Shown: one piece after another, positions 19,004 through 27,138 of the stretch
Layout of the letters: each line of letters begins with the position of its first letter
Numbering within the stretch: position 1 is the first letter of the stretch
NCBI RefSeq assembly: GCF_900102075.1
Contig: NZ_FNAV01000007.1
Span: 124,001 to 188,000 of the forward strand
From: Salipiger thiooxidans
GTDB taxonomy: Bacteria > Pseudomonadota > Alphaproteobacteria > Rhodobacterales > Rhodobacteraceae
Reading direction: 5' to 3'
Length of the DNA: 64,000 bases
Notes under the pieces: model-generated
Told to the model about the DNA's origin: nothing
What the model saw: only the letters and a program-made list of their open reading frames with translations
Database searches by the model: none
Position numbers and translations under genes: made by a program

Positions 19004-19128
19004 GATCCGCGGCTCCTTCCGGTCTGCGAGGTCCAGCCCCGACCCGTCTCCGGCGGGCCGGGCGGTCGGGTGTCGAAGGGAGCGTAGAAAGGGGGAGGAA
19101 AGCCGACAAACGACAAAAACGCCGCCAT

Positions 19129-19147
19129 GCGTGAGCTTAGCTCATGC
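19129..19147. promoter_or_regulatory. Candidate LysR-type operator upstream of the AspDH/ABC operon
   Basis: GCGTGAGCT-T-AGCTCATGC (19129-19147) is an inverted repeat of nine bases per arm with one mismatch; its core TGAGCTTAGCTCA fits the T-N11-A rule for LysR regulators. It lies about 125 bases upstream of the dehydrogenase start, in the 255-base gap before the TauE gene end. No other gene or strong terminator is visible in this gap. The LysR at the far end of the operon (12232-13182) is the obvious candidate binder. Confidence 0.5.
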
Positions 19148-19258
19148 GGAGGCGATGGGCGGTGGGCGTGTTCCTGAAGCGCGTTGTGCGGGGGGTCATC
19201 TTCCCCAAGGGTCACCGGACGAGGGCGCGTTCGTTCCGCATGAGCGGTCGATTGCGCC

Positions 19259-20089
19259 TCAGAACAACGCGATCACGAAGCGGATCGCGACGATGGCCAG
19301 GAACAGCCCGAACAGGCGGGTGAGCGTCTCGCGCGAGAGGGCGTGGGCCAGCCGTGCGCCGCGTCGTGTCGTCAGGAGCGCGGTCGGCAGCGTGAGCACC
19401 AGCGCCGCCAGCGAGACGAAGCCCACGGCGTCGGGCGGCAGGTCGGGCTTGCCCCAGCCCGCGATGACGTAGCCGATGGCGCCGGGGATCGCGATCAGAA
19501 GGCCGACGCCGGCAGAGGTCGCGACGGCGCGGTGCATGGTCCAGCCGTGCAGCGTCAGGATCAGGTTGGAGATCGCCCCGCCTCCGATGCCCATCAGCGC
19601 CGAGAGCAGCCCGACGATGGCGCCGTAGAGGCCTCGGAGGGGCTCGCCCGGCAGGCCGTCTCGGATCAGCCACGGCTTCTTGACGAAGAGCATCTTGAAG
19701 GCGTTGAAGCCCGCGACCGCCGCGAAGACGATCTGGAACACCTCAGCCGGGGCGTATCGGGCAACGGCGCTGCCGATCAGCACGCCGGCGGTGACGGGCA
19801 GCGCCCAGGCCCGGAGGTGCGGCATGTCCAGCGCCCCTTTCTCGGCGTGGGTCCTCGCCGAGAGGATCGAGGTCGGTATGATCATCGCGAGCGACGTCCC
19901 CACCGCGAGCGGCATGGCGATGTCGGCGGGGGCGTCCATGAAGAGGAAGGTCTCGTAGAACACCGGCACGCTGATCGCGCCGCCGCCGACGCCGAAGAGG
20001 CCGGCAAGAAGCCCGATCAGCGCTCCGGCGACGATCAGCCCGAGGCACAGGAGCGTCAGGGTTCCGGGATCTGCGAGGAGGGCGTTCAA
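19259..20089 (-). CDS. TauE/SafE-family permease
   Basis: The 276-residue membrane protein has two homologous halves, each opening with a glycine motif (AGLFGVGGGAISVP near 25-38 and MGIGGGAISNL near 170), and about eight helices. The family exports sulfite, sulfoacetate or other small anions. No ATG is available before the first motif; I start at TTG 20089, overlapping the upstream dehydrogenase stop (TTGA), which gives the normal family length. Last gene of the FAH/aldolase/dehydrogenase operon. It could expel a by-product of the pathway or act as an importer; sequence cannot tell. Confidence 0.87.
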   Translation of the reverse strand: MNALLADPGTLTLLCLGLIVAGALIGLLAGLFGVGGGAISVPVFYETFLFMDAPADIAMPLAVGTSLAMIIPTSILSARTHAEKGALDMPHLRAWALPVTAGVLIGSAVARYAPAEVFQIVFAAVAGFNAFKMLFVKKPWLIRDGLPGEPLRGLYGAIVGLLSALMGIGGGAISNLILTLHGWTMHRAVATSAGVGLLIAIPGAIGYVIAGWGKPDLPPDAVGFVSLAALVLTLPTALLTTRRGARLAHALSRETLTRLFGLFLAIVAIRFVIALF

Positions 20090-20973
20090 CCTTCGTGCCC
20101 CGAGAGCAGGAAGCGCGTCAGGCTGGAGCCGTCCATGCCGCCCAGCCCCGCTGCGATCGCCGCGTCGTAGAGCGCCACCGTGGCCTCCGAGAGCGGCATC
20201 CCTGCCGGGCCCTCCGCGTGCGGGGCCCACGCGAGCGCAAGCCCGAGGTCCTTGCGCAGGCCGTTCAGGTCGAAGGTGCCGGGCTGGTCGGCGCCCTGCA
20301 GCGTGGTCTTGACGACCTCCAGGCGGTTCTTCAGCACGGCCGGTCCCGCGGAGCTGTCCGCCATGAGATCCGCCGCGCGCGCCGCATCGACGCCGCTGCC
20401 CTGCAGGAGCGCGAGCGCCTCGGCCATGCCCGCCCAGTAGAGCGCCAGCGGCAGGTTCACCGCGAGCTTCATCGCCGAGCCCGCGCCGACCGGGCCCAGG
20501 TGATCGACCCGTTTGCACAGGCTCTCCAGAACGGGCTTGCCGCGTGCCCAGGCGGCGTCGGAGCCTCCGGCCATGCCGAGCAGCGCCCCTTTCAGGGCCG
20601 GGCCGACGGTGCCGCCCACGGGGCATTCGAGGTAGAGCGCCCCCGCCTCTTCCGCCGCCCCGGCGCAGCGCCGCTGGTCGTCGGGCGTGAGGGTGCTCAT
20701 CTCGATCCAGAGCTTGCCGTCGAGGCCGCGGCGGATGGCCTCGTCGAGGGCGGCAGAGACCGCGGTGGCGTCGGTCAGCGACGAGATCAGCGTCCCGCAG
20801 TCCGCGACGAGATCCGCGAGAGATGCGGCGTTCTGCGCTCCGGCGGCCTCGGCGTCTGCGGTCCTCCCGGGGCTTCGGTTCCAGACGCTCACGTCATGGC
20901 CGGTCTCGATCAGTCTCTTGGCGATGGCCGTGCCCATCCGCCCGGTTCCGATGATGCCAACTCGGGCTGTCAT
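20086..20973 (-). CDS. Beta-hydroxyacid dehydrogenase, 3-hydroxyisobutyrate dehydrogenase-like
   Basis: This 295-residue enzyme has the N-terminal NAD(P) motif GIIGTGRMG (6-14), the substrate-binding E-C-P-V-G-G-T-V segment near 116-123 (family D/E-x-P-V-S-G) and the catalytic Lys in GSAMKLAVNL near 166. Members oxidise 3-hydroxyisobutyrate, tartronate semialdehyde, succinic semialdehyde or glyoxylate derivatives. I start at ATG 20973 (MTARVGIIG) because the Rossmann fold begins there; the open frame extends further but unlike the family. It lies between an RraA-like aldolase and a TauE exporter, suggesting reduction of an aldehyde or oxidation of a hydroxy acid released by the aldolase. Confidence 0.9.
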   Translation of the reverse strand: MTARVGIIGTGRMGTAIAKRLIETGHDVSVWNRSPGRTADAEAAGAQNAASLADLVADCGTLISSLTDATAVSAALDEAIRRGLDGKLWIEMSTLTPDDQRRCAGAAEEAGALYLECPVGGTVGPALKGALLGMAGGSDAAWARGKPVLESLCKRVDHLGPVGAGSAMKLAVNLPLALYWAGMAEALALLQGSGVDAARAADLMADSSAGPAVLKNRLEVVKTTLQGADQPGTFDLNGLRKDLGLALAWAPHAEGPAGMPLSEATVALYDAAIAAGLGGMDGSSLTRFLLSGHEG

Positions 20974-20998
20974 TGGTCTTCCTCCCTGTTGTCCTGAC

Positions 20999-21619
20999 TC
21001 AGGCAAATCCGAAGATCTGGCAAGTCGTCTCTCCCTGGCGCAGGCGGTCCATGACCTCGGCCTCCCTGACGGCGCGCCGCTCCCCCTTGGCGAGGGCATC
21101 GCCGACGGTCCCGGGGTCGAGGATGACGATGGCATCGCGGTCCGCGATCACGAGGTCACCGGTCCGGATCTCGACCTCGCCGATGGTGCAGGCGGTGCCG
21201 ATCTCGCCGCGACAGGACTTCGTCGTGCCGGGGATGGCCGTGCCCCGGCAGAAGACCGGGAAGCGGCTCTCGACGATCTGGGCGCTGTCCCGGACGCAGC
21301 CGTCGATGACGAGACCCGTGATCCCGGCCGCCCGGGCGGCGGTTGCCATGATTTCGCCGAACGGGCCGGTGGTCAGGTCGCCGCCGTAGCCGACGACGAG
21401 AATGTCCCCGGGTCGGGCCTGGGCCAGTGAGAGATGGAGCGCGAGATTGTCGCCCGGGGTGCAGCGCACCGTGAGCGCTGCGCCCGCCACGCACTCCTGC
21501 GCCGGGTCGAGGGCGCGCAGATCCCCCGGGACGATGCGCACCGCTGCCACCTCGCCAAGCGTGGCGGTGCCGAGCCCGGCCAGAGCAGACATCGCCGTCT
21601 GGCCGGGCCGGGGTGTCAT
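20999..21619 (-). CDS. RraA-like protein, probable 4-hydroxy-4-methyl-2-oxoglutarate-type aldolase
   Basis: The 206-residue protein has the RraA/HMG-aldolase fold. The diagnostic segment runs from GYGGDLTTGPFGEI to LVIDGCVRD, i.e. G-G-D-x-x-T-x-P-F-G-E and D-G-x-x-R-D, the active-site pattern of class II pyruvate aldolases in this family (true RraA RNase regulators lack part of it). Such enzymes split 4-hydroxy-4-methyl-2-oxoglutarate or 4-carboxy-4-hydroxy-2-oxoadipate to pyruvate plus an oxo acid and can decarboxylate oxaloacetate. Its start overlaps the FAH gene stop (ATGA). Position with an FAH hydrolase supports a catabolic aldolase. Confidence 0.88.
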   Translation of the reverse strand: MTPRPGQTAMSALAGLGTATLGEVAAVRIVPGDLRALDPAQECVAGAALTVRCTPGDNLALHLSLAQARPGDILVVGYGGDLTTGPFGEIMATAARAAGITGLVIDGCVRDSAQIVESRFPVFCRGTAIPGTTKSCRGEIGTACTIGEVEIRTGDLVIADRDAIVILDPGTVGDALAKGERRAVREAEVMDRLRQGETTCQIFGFA

Positions 21620-22314
21620 GCGGCGCGGGCGCCGATGGTGACCTTGAGCGGCTCGAGCCCGTCACAGGTGACCTCGAGCGTGTCGCCGCTCTTGACCGCG
21701 CCGACCCCGGCCGGGGTTCCGGTCATGATGATGTCGCCGGCCTTCAGCTCGTACTGCTCGGAGATCTTCGAGATGATCTCCTTGGTCTTCCAGATCATCA
21801 GGTCGACGTTGGCTTCCTGCTTTGTCTCGCCGTTGACGATGGTCTTCAGGACGTGGTGGTCGATATGACCGGTGTCCTCGACACTGCTGATCGGGCCGAT
21901 CGGGCAGGACTTGTCGAAGGCCTTGGTGATCTCCCACGGCATGCCCTTTTCCATGACGCCGACCTGATGGTCCCGCCGGGTCATGTCGAGACCGACGCCA
22001 TAGCCGAAGATGTGGGAATAGGCCTCGTCCTCGGGGATGTTGTAGCCGCCGGATTTCAGCGCGACGACGAGTTCGCCTTCGTAGTGGAAGTTCTCGGTGA
22101 AGACCGGATAGGGGATCTCGCCCCCGCCCGGGACCACCGCGTCCACGGGCTTCATGAAGATCACCGGGGGGTCACGCTCGTCGGCATTCATCTCTTGGAT
22201 GTGCGCGACGTAGTTCTTGCCGATGCAGTAGATCCGCCGGACCGGAAAACTCTGTTTGGAACTAACGATTTCGAGTTCGGGCCTCTCGGGCGCCGCCACG
22301 GCGAGTTCGGACAT
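21616..22314 (-). CDS. Fumarylacetoacetate-hydrolase-family protein, fumarylpyruvate-hydrolase-like
   Basis: This 232-residue enzyme has the short FAH layout. Metal ligands are E79 and E81 in HYEGELVV and D110 in GYGVGLDMTRRD; the late IIMTGTPAGVGAVKSGD motif is also typical. The size and the N-terminal RRIYCIGKNYVAH start resemble bacterial fumarylpyruvate hydrolases, acylpyruvases and oxaloacetate tautomerases. It would act in the cytoplasm on a 2,4-dioxo acid or similar. First gene of the minus-strand operon; its promoter lies in the shared gap with the ABC importer genes. Exact substrate unknown. Confidence 0.88.
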   Translation of the reverse strand: MSELAVAAPERPELEIVSSKQSFPVRRIYCIGKNYVAHIQEMNADERDPPVIFMKPVDAVVPGGGEIPYPVFTENFHYEGELVVALKSGGYNIPEDEAYSHIFGYGVGLDMTRRDHQVGVMEKGMPWEITKAFDKSCPIGPISSVEDTGHIDHHVLKTIVNGETKQEANVDLMIWKTKEIISKISEQYELKAGDIIMTGTPAGVGAVKSGDTLEVTCDGLEPLKVTIGARAA

Positions 22315-22347
22315 GTCTACCTCCCTGGTGATGTCGCCTTCACGCTA

Positions 22348-22442
22348 ATATATTTTTTATGAACCGGCTATATCGAAGATAATTTACTTAAAACAACAGA
22401 TTGGTCCAAATACTGGCGGATTGCAGTTCATACAAAATATAT
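22348..22442. promoter_or_regulatory. Two inverted 17-bp sites in the divergent FAH/ABC promoter
   Basis: The AT-rich 218-base gap between the FAH operon and the ABC operon holds ATATATTTTTTATGAAC at 22348-22364 and, on the opposite strand at 22426-22442, ATATATTTTGTATGAAC: 16 of 17 bases match. The copies face each other with 61 bases between. This is a strong sign of one regulator controlling both directions; the GntR gene at the end of the ABC operon (25242-25949) is the best candidate. A-T content here is far above the window average. Confidence 0.6.
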
Positions 22443-22532
22443 AAAACTACCAAAAAACCGAGAATCGCATACACTCTGCCCATGGCTTTCGTCGGGAGGG
22501 CGCGGGCCATGACTTGGGAGGAGACAAGAAAC

Positions 22533-23564
22533 ATGAAAACAAATCAGCGATTTACCCGCCGAACAACGCTGGGGGCCATGGCGGCGTCGGCGATGGTCCT
22601 GGGTCTTGCGGTCCCGGCCGCGGCGCAGACCAGCATAACGGTTGCGGTGCCGAACCCCTCGGCTGTCACTTGGGCGCCCATGTGGGCCGCCATCGGCGAG
22701 GGCTATTTCGGGGAGGAGGGCCTCAGCCTCGAGGTGCAGGCGGTGGACGGCTCGTCCTCGGTCCTGCAGGCCATGTCGGCGGGTCAGGCCCAGATCGGTG
22801 CGCCGGGGCCGGGGCCGGTGCTGAACGCCCGCGAGCGCGGGCTCGACGTGGTGTTCATCTACAACCTCTATCCGAAGAGCGTCTTCGGCCTGCTGGTGAA
22901 GGCGGAGTCCGACTACACCGACCCTGCCGGGCTCAAGGGCGAGATCATCGGCGTCGGCACCGCCGATGGCGCCGAGGTCTCCTTTGCCCGCGCCATCCTC
23001 AGCGACGCGAACATGAAGGAAGGCACCGATTACGAGTTCCTGCCGGTCGGGGACGGTGGCACCGCGGCGGTCGCCTTCATGCGCGGCGATGTCGATGCCT
23101 ATGTCGGGGCTGTCAGCGACGCCGCCATCCTCGCCAACCGGGGGATGGAGCTGAACGAGATCACGCCCGACGATTACCTCGCCTTCTTCGGCAACGGCTA
23201 CGCGGTGCTCCGCGATTACGCCGATGCCAACCCCGAGGTCGTCGAGGGCTTCGGCCGCGCGCTCGTCCGCGGCATGCGCTTCGTGTCGGATCCCGCCAAC
23301 GAGGACGCCGCGCTGGACCACATGGCGGCGGGCAACCCGAGCGAGGGCGAGGACCGCGCGTTCGCATCGGCGCTCCTTGCCGCGGCGGTCGAGCGCATGA
23401 CGCCCACAGACGCCTATATCGAGAAGGGCTACGGCTTCCAGCCGCCCGAGCACTGGGAAGCCTGGGAGAAGAGCCTTCTCGCGGCGGGCGATCTGGAGGC
23501 GCCGCTCGAGGATCTCAAGGCGGCCTACAGCAACGATTGGATCGACGCCTGGAACGCGGAATGA
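22533..23564 (+). CDS. ABC transporter substrate-binding protein, NMT1/THI5-like (NitT/TauT)
   Basis: The 343-residue protein starts with a twin-arginine-like leader (RFTRRTTLGAMAAS, residues 6-19; cleavage near AAAQ-TS, about 31) and then an SsuA/THI5-like domain with G-E-G-Y-F-G-E-E-G near 58-66 and the Q-A-Q-I-G-A-P-G segment near 90. I choose ATG 22533 (MKTNQRF), with GGAGGAG about eight to ten bases before it, over an upstream in-frame start at 22401 that runs through the operator region. It feeds the ATPase and permease that follow with four-base overlaps. Ligand unknown; pairing with FAH and aldolase genes suggests an organic acid. Confidence 0.9.
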   Translation: MKTNQRFTRRTTLGAMAASAMVLGLAVPAAAQTSITVAVPNPSAVTWAPMWAAIGEGYFGEEGLSLEVQAVDGSSSVLQAMSAGQAQIGAPGPGPVLNARERGLDVVFIYNLYPKSVFGLLVKAESDYTDPAGLKGEIIGVGTADGAEVSFARAILSDANMKEGTDYEFLPVGDGGTAAVAFMRGDVDAYVGAVSDAAILANRGMELNEITPDDYLAFFGNGYAVLRDYADANPEVVEGFGRALVRGMRFVSDPANEDAALDHMAAGNPSEGEDRAFASALLAAAVERMTPTDAYIEKGYGFQPPEHWEAWEKSLLAAGDLEAPLEDLKAAYSNDWIDAWNAE

Positions 23565-24373
23565 GTCAGGTCGTGAAGATGGACAGCAGACGAGAGGGAC
23601 CGGCCGTCACACGGCCGGTCTACCAGATCGAGCGCATGTCCAAGTCCTTCGGCGCGTTCAGGGCGCTGCAGGGCGTCAACCTGACGCTCAACAAGGGCGA
23701 GTTCGGCGCGGTGATCGGGTCCTCGGGCTGCGGGAAGTCGACCCTGCTGAAGATCATGGCGGGGCTGATGCCGCCCAGCTCGGGCCGGGTGGTGCTGGCC
23801 GGCAAGCCGGTGCTTGGTCCGCGCCGCGACATCGGCATGATGTTCCAGCAGGCGACGCTGCTGCCGTGGAAGACCACGCTCGAGAACGTCCTGCTGCCCA
23901 TCGAGATCCGCGACGGCAAGGGCGCGGCGCGGGCCGCGGCGGGCCGGGCGCGCGACCTGCTCGAGCTGGTGGGCATCGGTCGCGCCGAAAAGGTCTATCC
24001 CGGCGAGCTCTCGGGCGGCATGGCGCAGCGCGCGTCGATCTGCCGGATGCTCATTTCCGAGCCCGAGGTGCTGCTGCTCGACGAGCCGTTCTCGGCGCTG
24101 GACGAGCTTACCCGCGATTTCATGAACATGGAGCTGCAGCGGATCTGCCTTGAACGGCACGCGACGGCCTTCCTCGTGACCCATTCCATCCCCGAGGCGG
24201 TCATCCTCGCCGACCGGATCTACATCATGCAGGCAAACCCGGGCCACGTCGCCGAGATCGTCGACATCGACCTGCCGCGGCCGCGCAACCTCGACATGAT
24301 CAACACTCCGAAATTCGGCGAGATCGTCCATTACATTCGCGAGAAGCTCGGGCAGGAGGCCTTTGGCACATGA
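23561..24373 (+). CDS. ABC transporter ATP-binding protein, NitT/TauT type
   Basis: The 270-residue ATPase has Walker A GSSGCGKST (53-61), the Q-loop FQQATLLPWKT near 95, signature LSGGMAQRA (150-158), Walker B VLLLDEPF (170-177) and the switch His in FLVTHSIPEAV near 206. The L-L-P-W-K-T sequence marks the nitrate/sulfonate/pyrimidine-precursor importer class. Start ATG 23561 overlaps the binding-protein stop (ATGA) and its own stop overlaps the permease start. Long overlapping open frames upstream are shadows of the binding-protein gene. Confidence 0.93.
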   Translation: MSQVVKMDSRREGPAVTRPVYQIERMSKSFGAFRALQGVNLTLNKGEFGAVIGSSGCGKSTLLKIMAGLMPPSSGRVVLAGKPVLGPRRDIGMMFQQATLLPWKTTLENVLLPIEIRDGKGAARAAAGRARDLLELVGIGRAEKVYPGELSGGMAQRASICRMLISEPEVLLLDEPFSALDELTRDFMNMELQRICLERHATAFLVTHSIPEAVILADRIYIMQANPGHVAEIVDIDLPRPRNLDMINTPKFGEIVHYIREKLGQEAFGT

Positions 24374-25242
24374 CGGATCAGGGCTACACCGCCGCCAAGG
24401 CAGAGCACCCGGCCTACGAGGGCGACACGATCTGGACCGAGCAGGAGCCGCTGATCGACCGCATCCCGCGCTGGCTCGCCATGACCGGGCTGATGGTGCT
24501 TATCCTCGGCATCTGGTTCGGGCTGACCGCCACGGGGCTGGTCTCGCCGATCATCCTGCCGGGGCCCGGCGAGACGTGGGACGACATCGTCTTCGTGGGC
24601 AGGAACATGGTGACGGGCGGCTACGTGCTCGAGGCCATGTGGACCACCAGCCGCACCGTGCTTTATGCCTTCGCGCAGGCGACGACGCTCGGCTTCTCGC
24701 TGGGGGTGCTCGTGGGCGAGACCAAGTTCGGCGAGCGCGCCGTGATGCCCTATCTCGTGGCCATCGACACCATGCCCAAGGTCGCCTTCGCGCCGCTCTT
24801 CATCGCGTGGCTGGGCTTCGGCATCTCGTCCAAGGTGGCGCTGGCGACCTTCATCGCGACCTTCCCCATCGTCGTCTCCACCGCCGCGGGGCTCTACGCG
24901 GCTTCCGAGAACGAGCGGATGCTCTTCAAGTCGATCGGGGCGACGCGGATGCAGACGCTCCTGCGGCTGAAACTGCCGACCGGGCTGCCTTATTTCTTCA
25001 CGGGCTTGAAGATTGCCGCCGTCGGCGTCATGGCAGGGGCGATAACCGGCGAATTCCTCGGCGGAGGCGAAGGGGTCGGCGCGCTCATCCGCGTGTCGGC
25101 GTCGCAGCTCAACACGCCGCGGGTGTTCTCGCTGATCATCTACCTGAGCTTCCTCGGGCTGGCGCTCTTCCTTATGGTCGTGTGGCTCGAACGGACGCTG
25201 GTATTCTGGAGAAAGTCCGACAAGCCGAGCGGAATGGGGTGA
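24370..25242 (+). CDS. ABC transporter permease, NitT/TauT type
   Basis: This 290-residue membrane protein has a longer hydrophilic N-terminus (about 38 residues) before roughly six helices. The EAA-type ATPase contact loop is around ASENERMLFKSIGATRMQTL near residue 180. The gene overlaps the ATPase (ATGA) and the GntR gene (TGATG), so binding protein, ATPase, permease and regulator form one tightly coupled transcript. A single permease would act as a homodimer. Confidence 0.92.
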   Translation: MTDQGYTAAKAEHPAYEGDTIWTEQEPLIDRIPRWLAMTGLMVLILGIWFGLTATGLVSPIILPGPGETWDDIVFVGRNMVTGGYVLEAMWTTSRTVLYAFAQATTLGFSLGVLVGETKFGERAVMPYLVAIDTMPKVAFAPLFIAWLGFGISSKVALATFIATFPIVVSTAAGLYAASENERMLFKSIGATRMQTLLRLKLPTGLPYFFTGLKIAAVGVMAGAITGEFLGGGEGVGALIRVSASQLNTPRVFSLIIYLSFLGLALFLMVVWLERTLVFWRKSDKPSGMG

Positions 25243-25949
25243 TGGTGAAGGCAAAGTCCGATCCGAGAATGGGTGCGATCCTGTCCGATCGCGCCCATGA
25301 CTGCGTGAAGAGTGATATCCTGCTGGGGGCGCTCGAGCCCGGTGAGAAGCTGCAGCTCGAGGCGATCTCCGAGCGCTACGGCATCGGCACCGCGCCGATG
25401 CGCGAGGCGCTGAACCGGCTGTCGTCCGAGGGCTGGGTCGAGCGCCGCAGTCAGCGCGGCTTCTTCGTGTCGCCGCTGTCCTTCGCCGAGCTCGAGGAGC
25501 TGGTGAAGACGCGGATCTGGCTCGAGACGCTGTCCTTGCGGGAATCCATCGCCCACGGCGATCAGGACTGGGAGGACGCCGCGATCCTCTCGTATCACCG
25601 GCTTGCCCGGACCGAGCGGGTGCTCGACACCGGCGGCGGCGCGATGCGGTTCAACCCGGACTGGGAAACGCGGCACCACGATTTCCACCTTGCGCTGCTC
25701 TCGGCCTGCGGATCGCAGCTGATGCTGGGCTTCTGCGTCCAGATGATGGAGCGCTCGATCCGCTACCGGAACCTGTCGGTGAAATTCAACATGTTGCGAC
25801 GCGGCGATGCCCTGGCCGAGCACGAGGCCATCCTGAACGCCTCGCTCGACCGGAACGCCGACGAGGCGGTGACGCTGCTGGCCGCGCATTACCGGCTGAC
25901 GCTGGACGGGCTGCGCGAGCGGCTGTTTCCGGACGCCAGCGAAGGGTAG
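25242..25949 (+). CDS. GntR-family regulator, FadR subfamily (FCD domain)
   Basis: The 235-residue protein has a winged helix (about 8-75, with LEAISERYGIGTAPMREALN) and an FCD ligand domain with D..FH near 140 (WETRHHDFHLALLSACGS) and a late AEHEAIL motif near 195-202, where the His residues normally bind a metal that holds a carboxylate effector. It is translationally coupled to the permease (start inside TGATG) and ends the ABC operon. The inverted sites at 22348-22442 are its likely target; FCD regulators usually sense the substrate or a pathway intermediate. Confidence 0.91.
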   Translation: MVKAKSDPRMGAILSDRAHDCVKSDILLGALEPGEKLQLEAISERYGIGTAPMREALNRLSSEGWVERRSQRGFFVSPLSFAELEELVKTRIWLETLSLRESIAHGDQDWEDAAILSYHRLARTERVLDTGGGAMRFNPDWETRHHDFHLALLSACGSQLMLGFCVQMMERSIRYRNLSVKFNMLRRGDALAEHEAILNASLDRNADEAVTLLAAHYRLTLDGLRERLFPDASEG

Positions 25950-25957
25950 GGGCAGGG

Positions 25958-25980
25958 GCAGGGCACGTGTCGCGCCCTGC
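25958..25980 (+). terminator. Stem-loop after the ABC/GntR operon
   Basis: GCAGGGC (25958-25964) pairs with GCCCTGC (25974-25980) around a nine-base loop, nine bases after the GntR stop. No T-run follows, so it is at best a weak or factor-assisted terminator. The gap up to 26192 holds no other gene. Confidence 0.4.
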
Positions 25981-26145
25981 GGCACTTGGTTTCGGCCTCT
26001 GATCGAGGGCGGCGCCTGCGTCGCGGCCATGGGTCGTTGCAGGGGATATGTGCGGGGCACAGACCCGACGGGCGACAGGTCCCTCTGGCTTTGGGGGCCG
26101 CCGCGTCGGGAATGTGCGCAGGGACCGAAGCAACGGCCGGACAAG

Positions 26146-26169
26146 AGAGAGCGCCCGGGGGCGCCCTCT
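26146..26169 (-). terminator. Stem-loop at the end of the BKACE operon
   Basis: On the minus strand AGAGGGCGCC pairs with GGCGCTCTCT (one G-T pair) around the tetraloop CCCG, 24 bases after the BKACE stop. The following sequence reads CTTGTCC, only a short pyrimidine stretch. Probable transcription end of the GntR/dehydrogenase/BKACE operon. Confidence 0.5.
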
Positions 26170-26192
26170 GAATCCCTCCGGACCGGGCCGGC

Positions 26193-27125
26193 TCAGAAAC
26201 CGACGGCGTCGGCGCCCTTGAGGGCGAGAAGCTCGCGGGCCTCGTCGGGGGTGGCGATCTCGAGTCCCAGGCCCTCGATGATCTGACGCGCCGCCAACAC
26301 CTGCTCGGCGTTGGTCTGCGCCAGCTTGCCCGGGCCCGCCCAGAGCGAATCCTCTAGCCCCACGCGGACGTGCCCGCCGAGCGCCGCCGCGATGGCCGCG
26401 ATGGGGAGCTGGTTCTTGCCTGCGCCAAGCACGGACCAGCGGTACTGGTCGCCGAACAGCCGGTCGGCGGTGCGCTTCATGTGCATGACGTCGTCGTAAT
26501 GCGCGCCGATGCCGCCCATCAGGCCGAAGACGGTCTGGATGAACAGCGGACCCTTCACCAGACCGGCATCGAAGAAATGCTTGAGGTTGTAGAGGTGGGC
26601 CGTGTCGTAGCACTCGAACTCGAAGCGGGTGCCGTTCGCGGAGAGCGTGGTGAGGATGTGCTCGATGTCCTCGAAGGTGTTTTGGAACAGGATGCCCTTG
26701 TTGCCGAGGTAGTCACGCTCCCACTGGTGCTTGAGCTGGGCGTCGTAGCGGGCCAGCATCGGGAACAGGCCGAAGTTCATCGAGCCCATGTTGAGCGAGG
26801 CCAGCTCGGGCTGCCAGGTGGCAGCGGGGCGCACGCGGTCCTGGATCGTCATGGTGGGCGCGCCGCCGGTGGTGATGTTCACCACGCAGCCCGAGCGCTG
26901 CTTGATCACCTTGAGGAACGGGTCGAAGGCCTCGGGGGTCTGGTCGGGGCGGCCGTCCTGCGGATCACGCGCATGCAGGTGCACGACCGCGGCGCCCGCT
27001 TCGGCGGCGCCGATGGCGGCCTCGGCGATCTCGGAGGCGGTGACGGGAAGGTATTCCGACATCGAGGGCGTGTGGATCGCGCCGGTGACGGCGCAGGTGA
27101 TGATGACCTTGCGTTTGGGGGCCAT
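26193..27125 (-). CDS. BKACE-family beta-keto acid cleavage enzyme (DUF849)
   Basis: The 310-residue TIM-barrel protein has the BKACE zinc site H49-x-H51 in VVHLHARDP and the late G-L-E-D-S-L-W segment (near 256-262) that carries the metal-binding Glu. The start KVIITCAVTGA and the GGAPTMT block near 86 are also family signatures. BKACE enzymes split a beta-keto acid with acetyl-CoA to acetoacetyl-CoA plus an acid or amine; members act on 3-keto-5-aminohexanoate, dehydrocarnitine and other keto acids. It follows by 13 bases a dehydrogenase expected to make a 3-keto acid. Actual substrate unknown. Confidence 0.93.
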   Translation of the reverse strand: MAPKRKVIITCAVTGAIHTPSMSEYLPVTASEIAEAAIGAAEAGAAVVHLHARDPQDGRPDQTPEAFDPFLKVIKQRSGCVVNITTGGAPTMTIQDRVRPAATWQPELASLNMGSMNFGLFPMLARYDAQLKHQWERDYLGNKGILFQNTFEDIEHILTTLSANGTRFEFECYDTAHLYNLKHFFDAGLVKGPLFIQTVFGLMGGIGAHYDDVMHMKRTADRLFGDQYRWSVLGAGKNQLPIAAIAAALGGHVRVGLEDSLWAGPGKLAQTNAEQVLAARQIIEGLGLEIATPDEARELLALKGADAVGF

Positions 27126-27138
27126 GGGCTGGGTCCTT

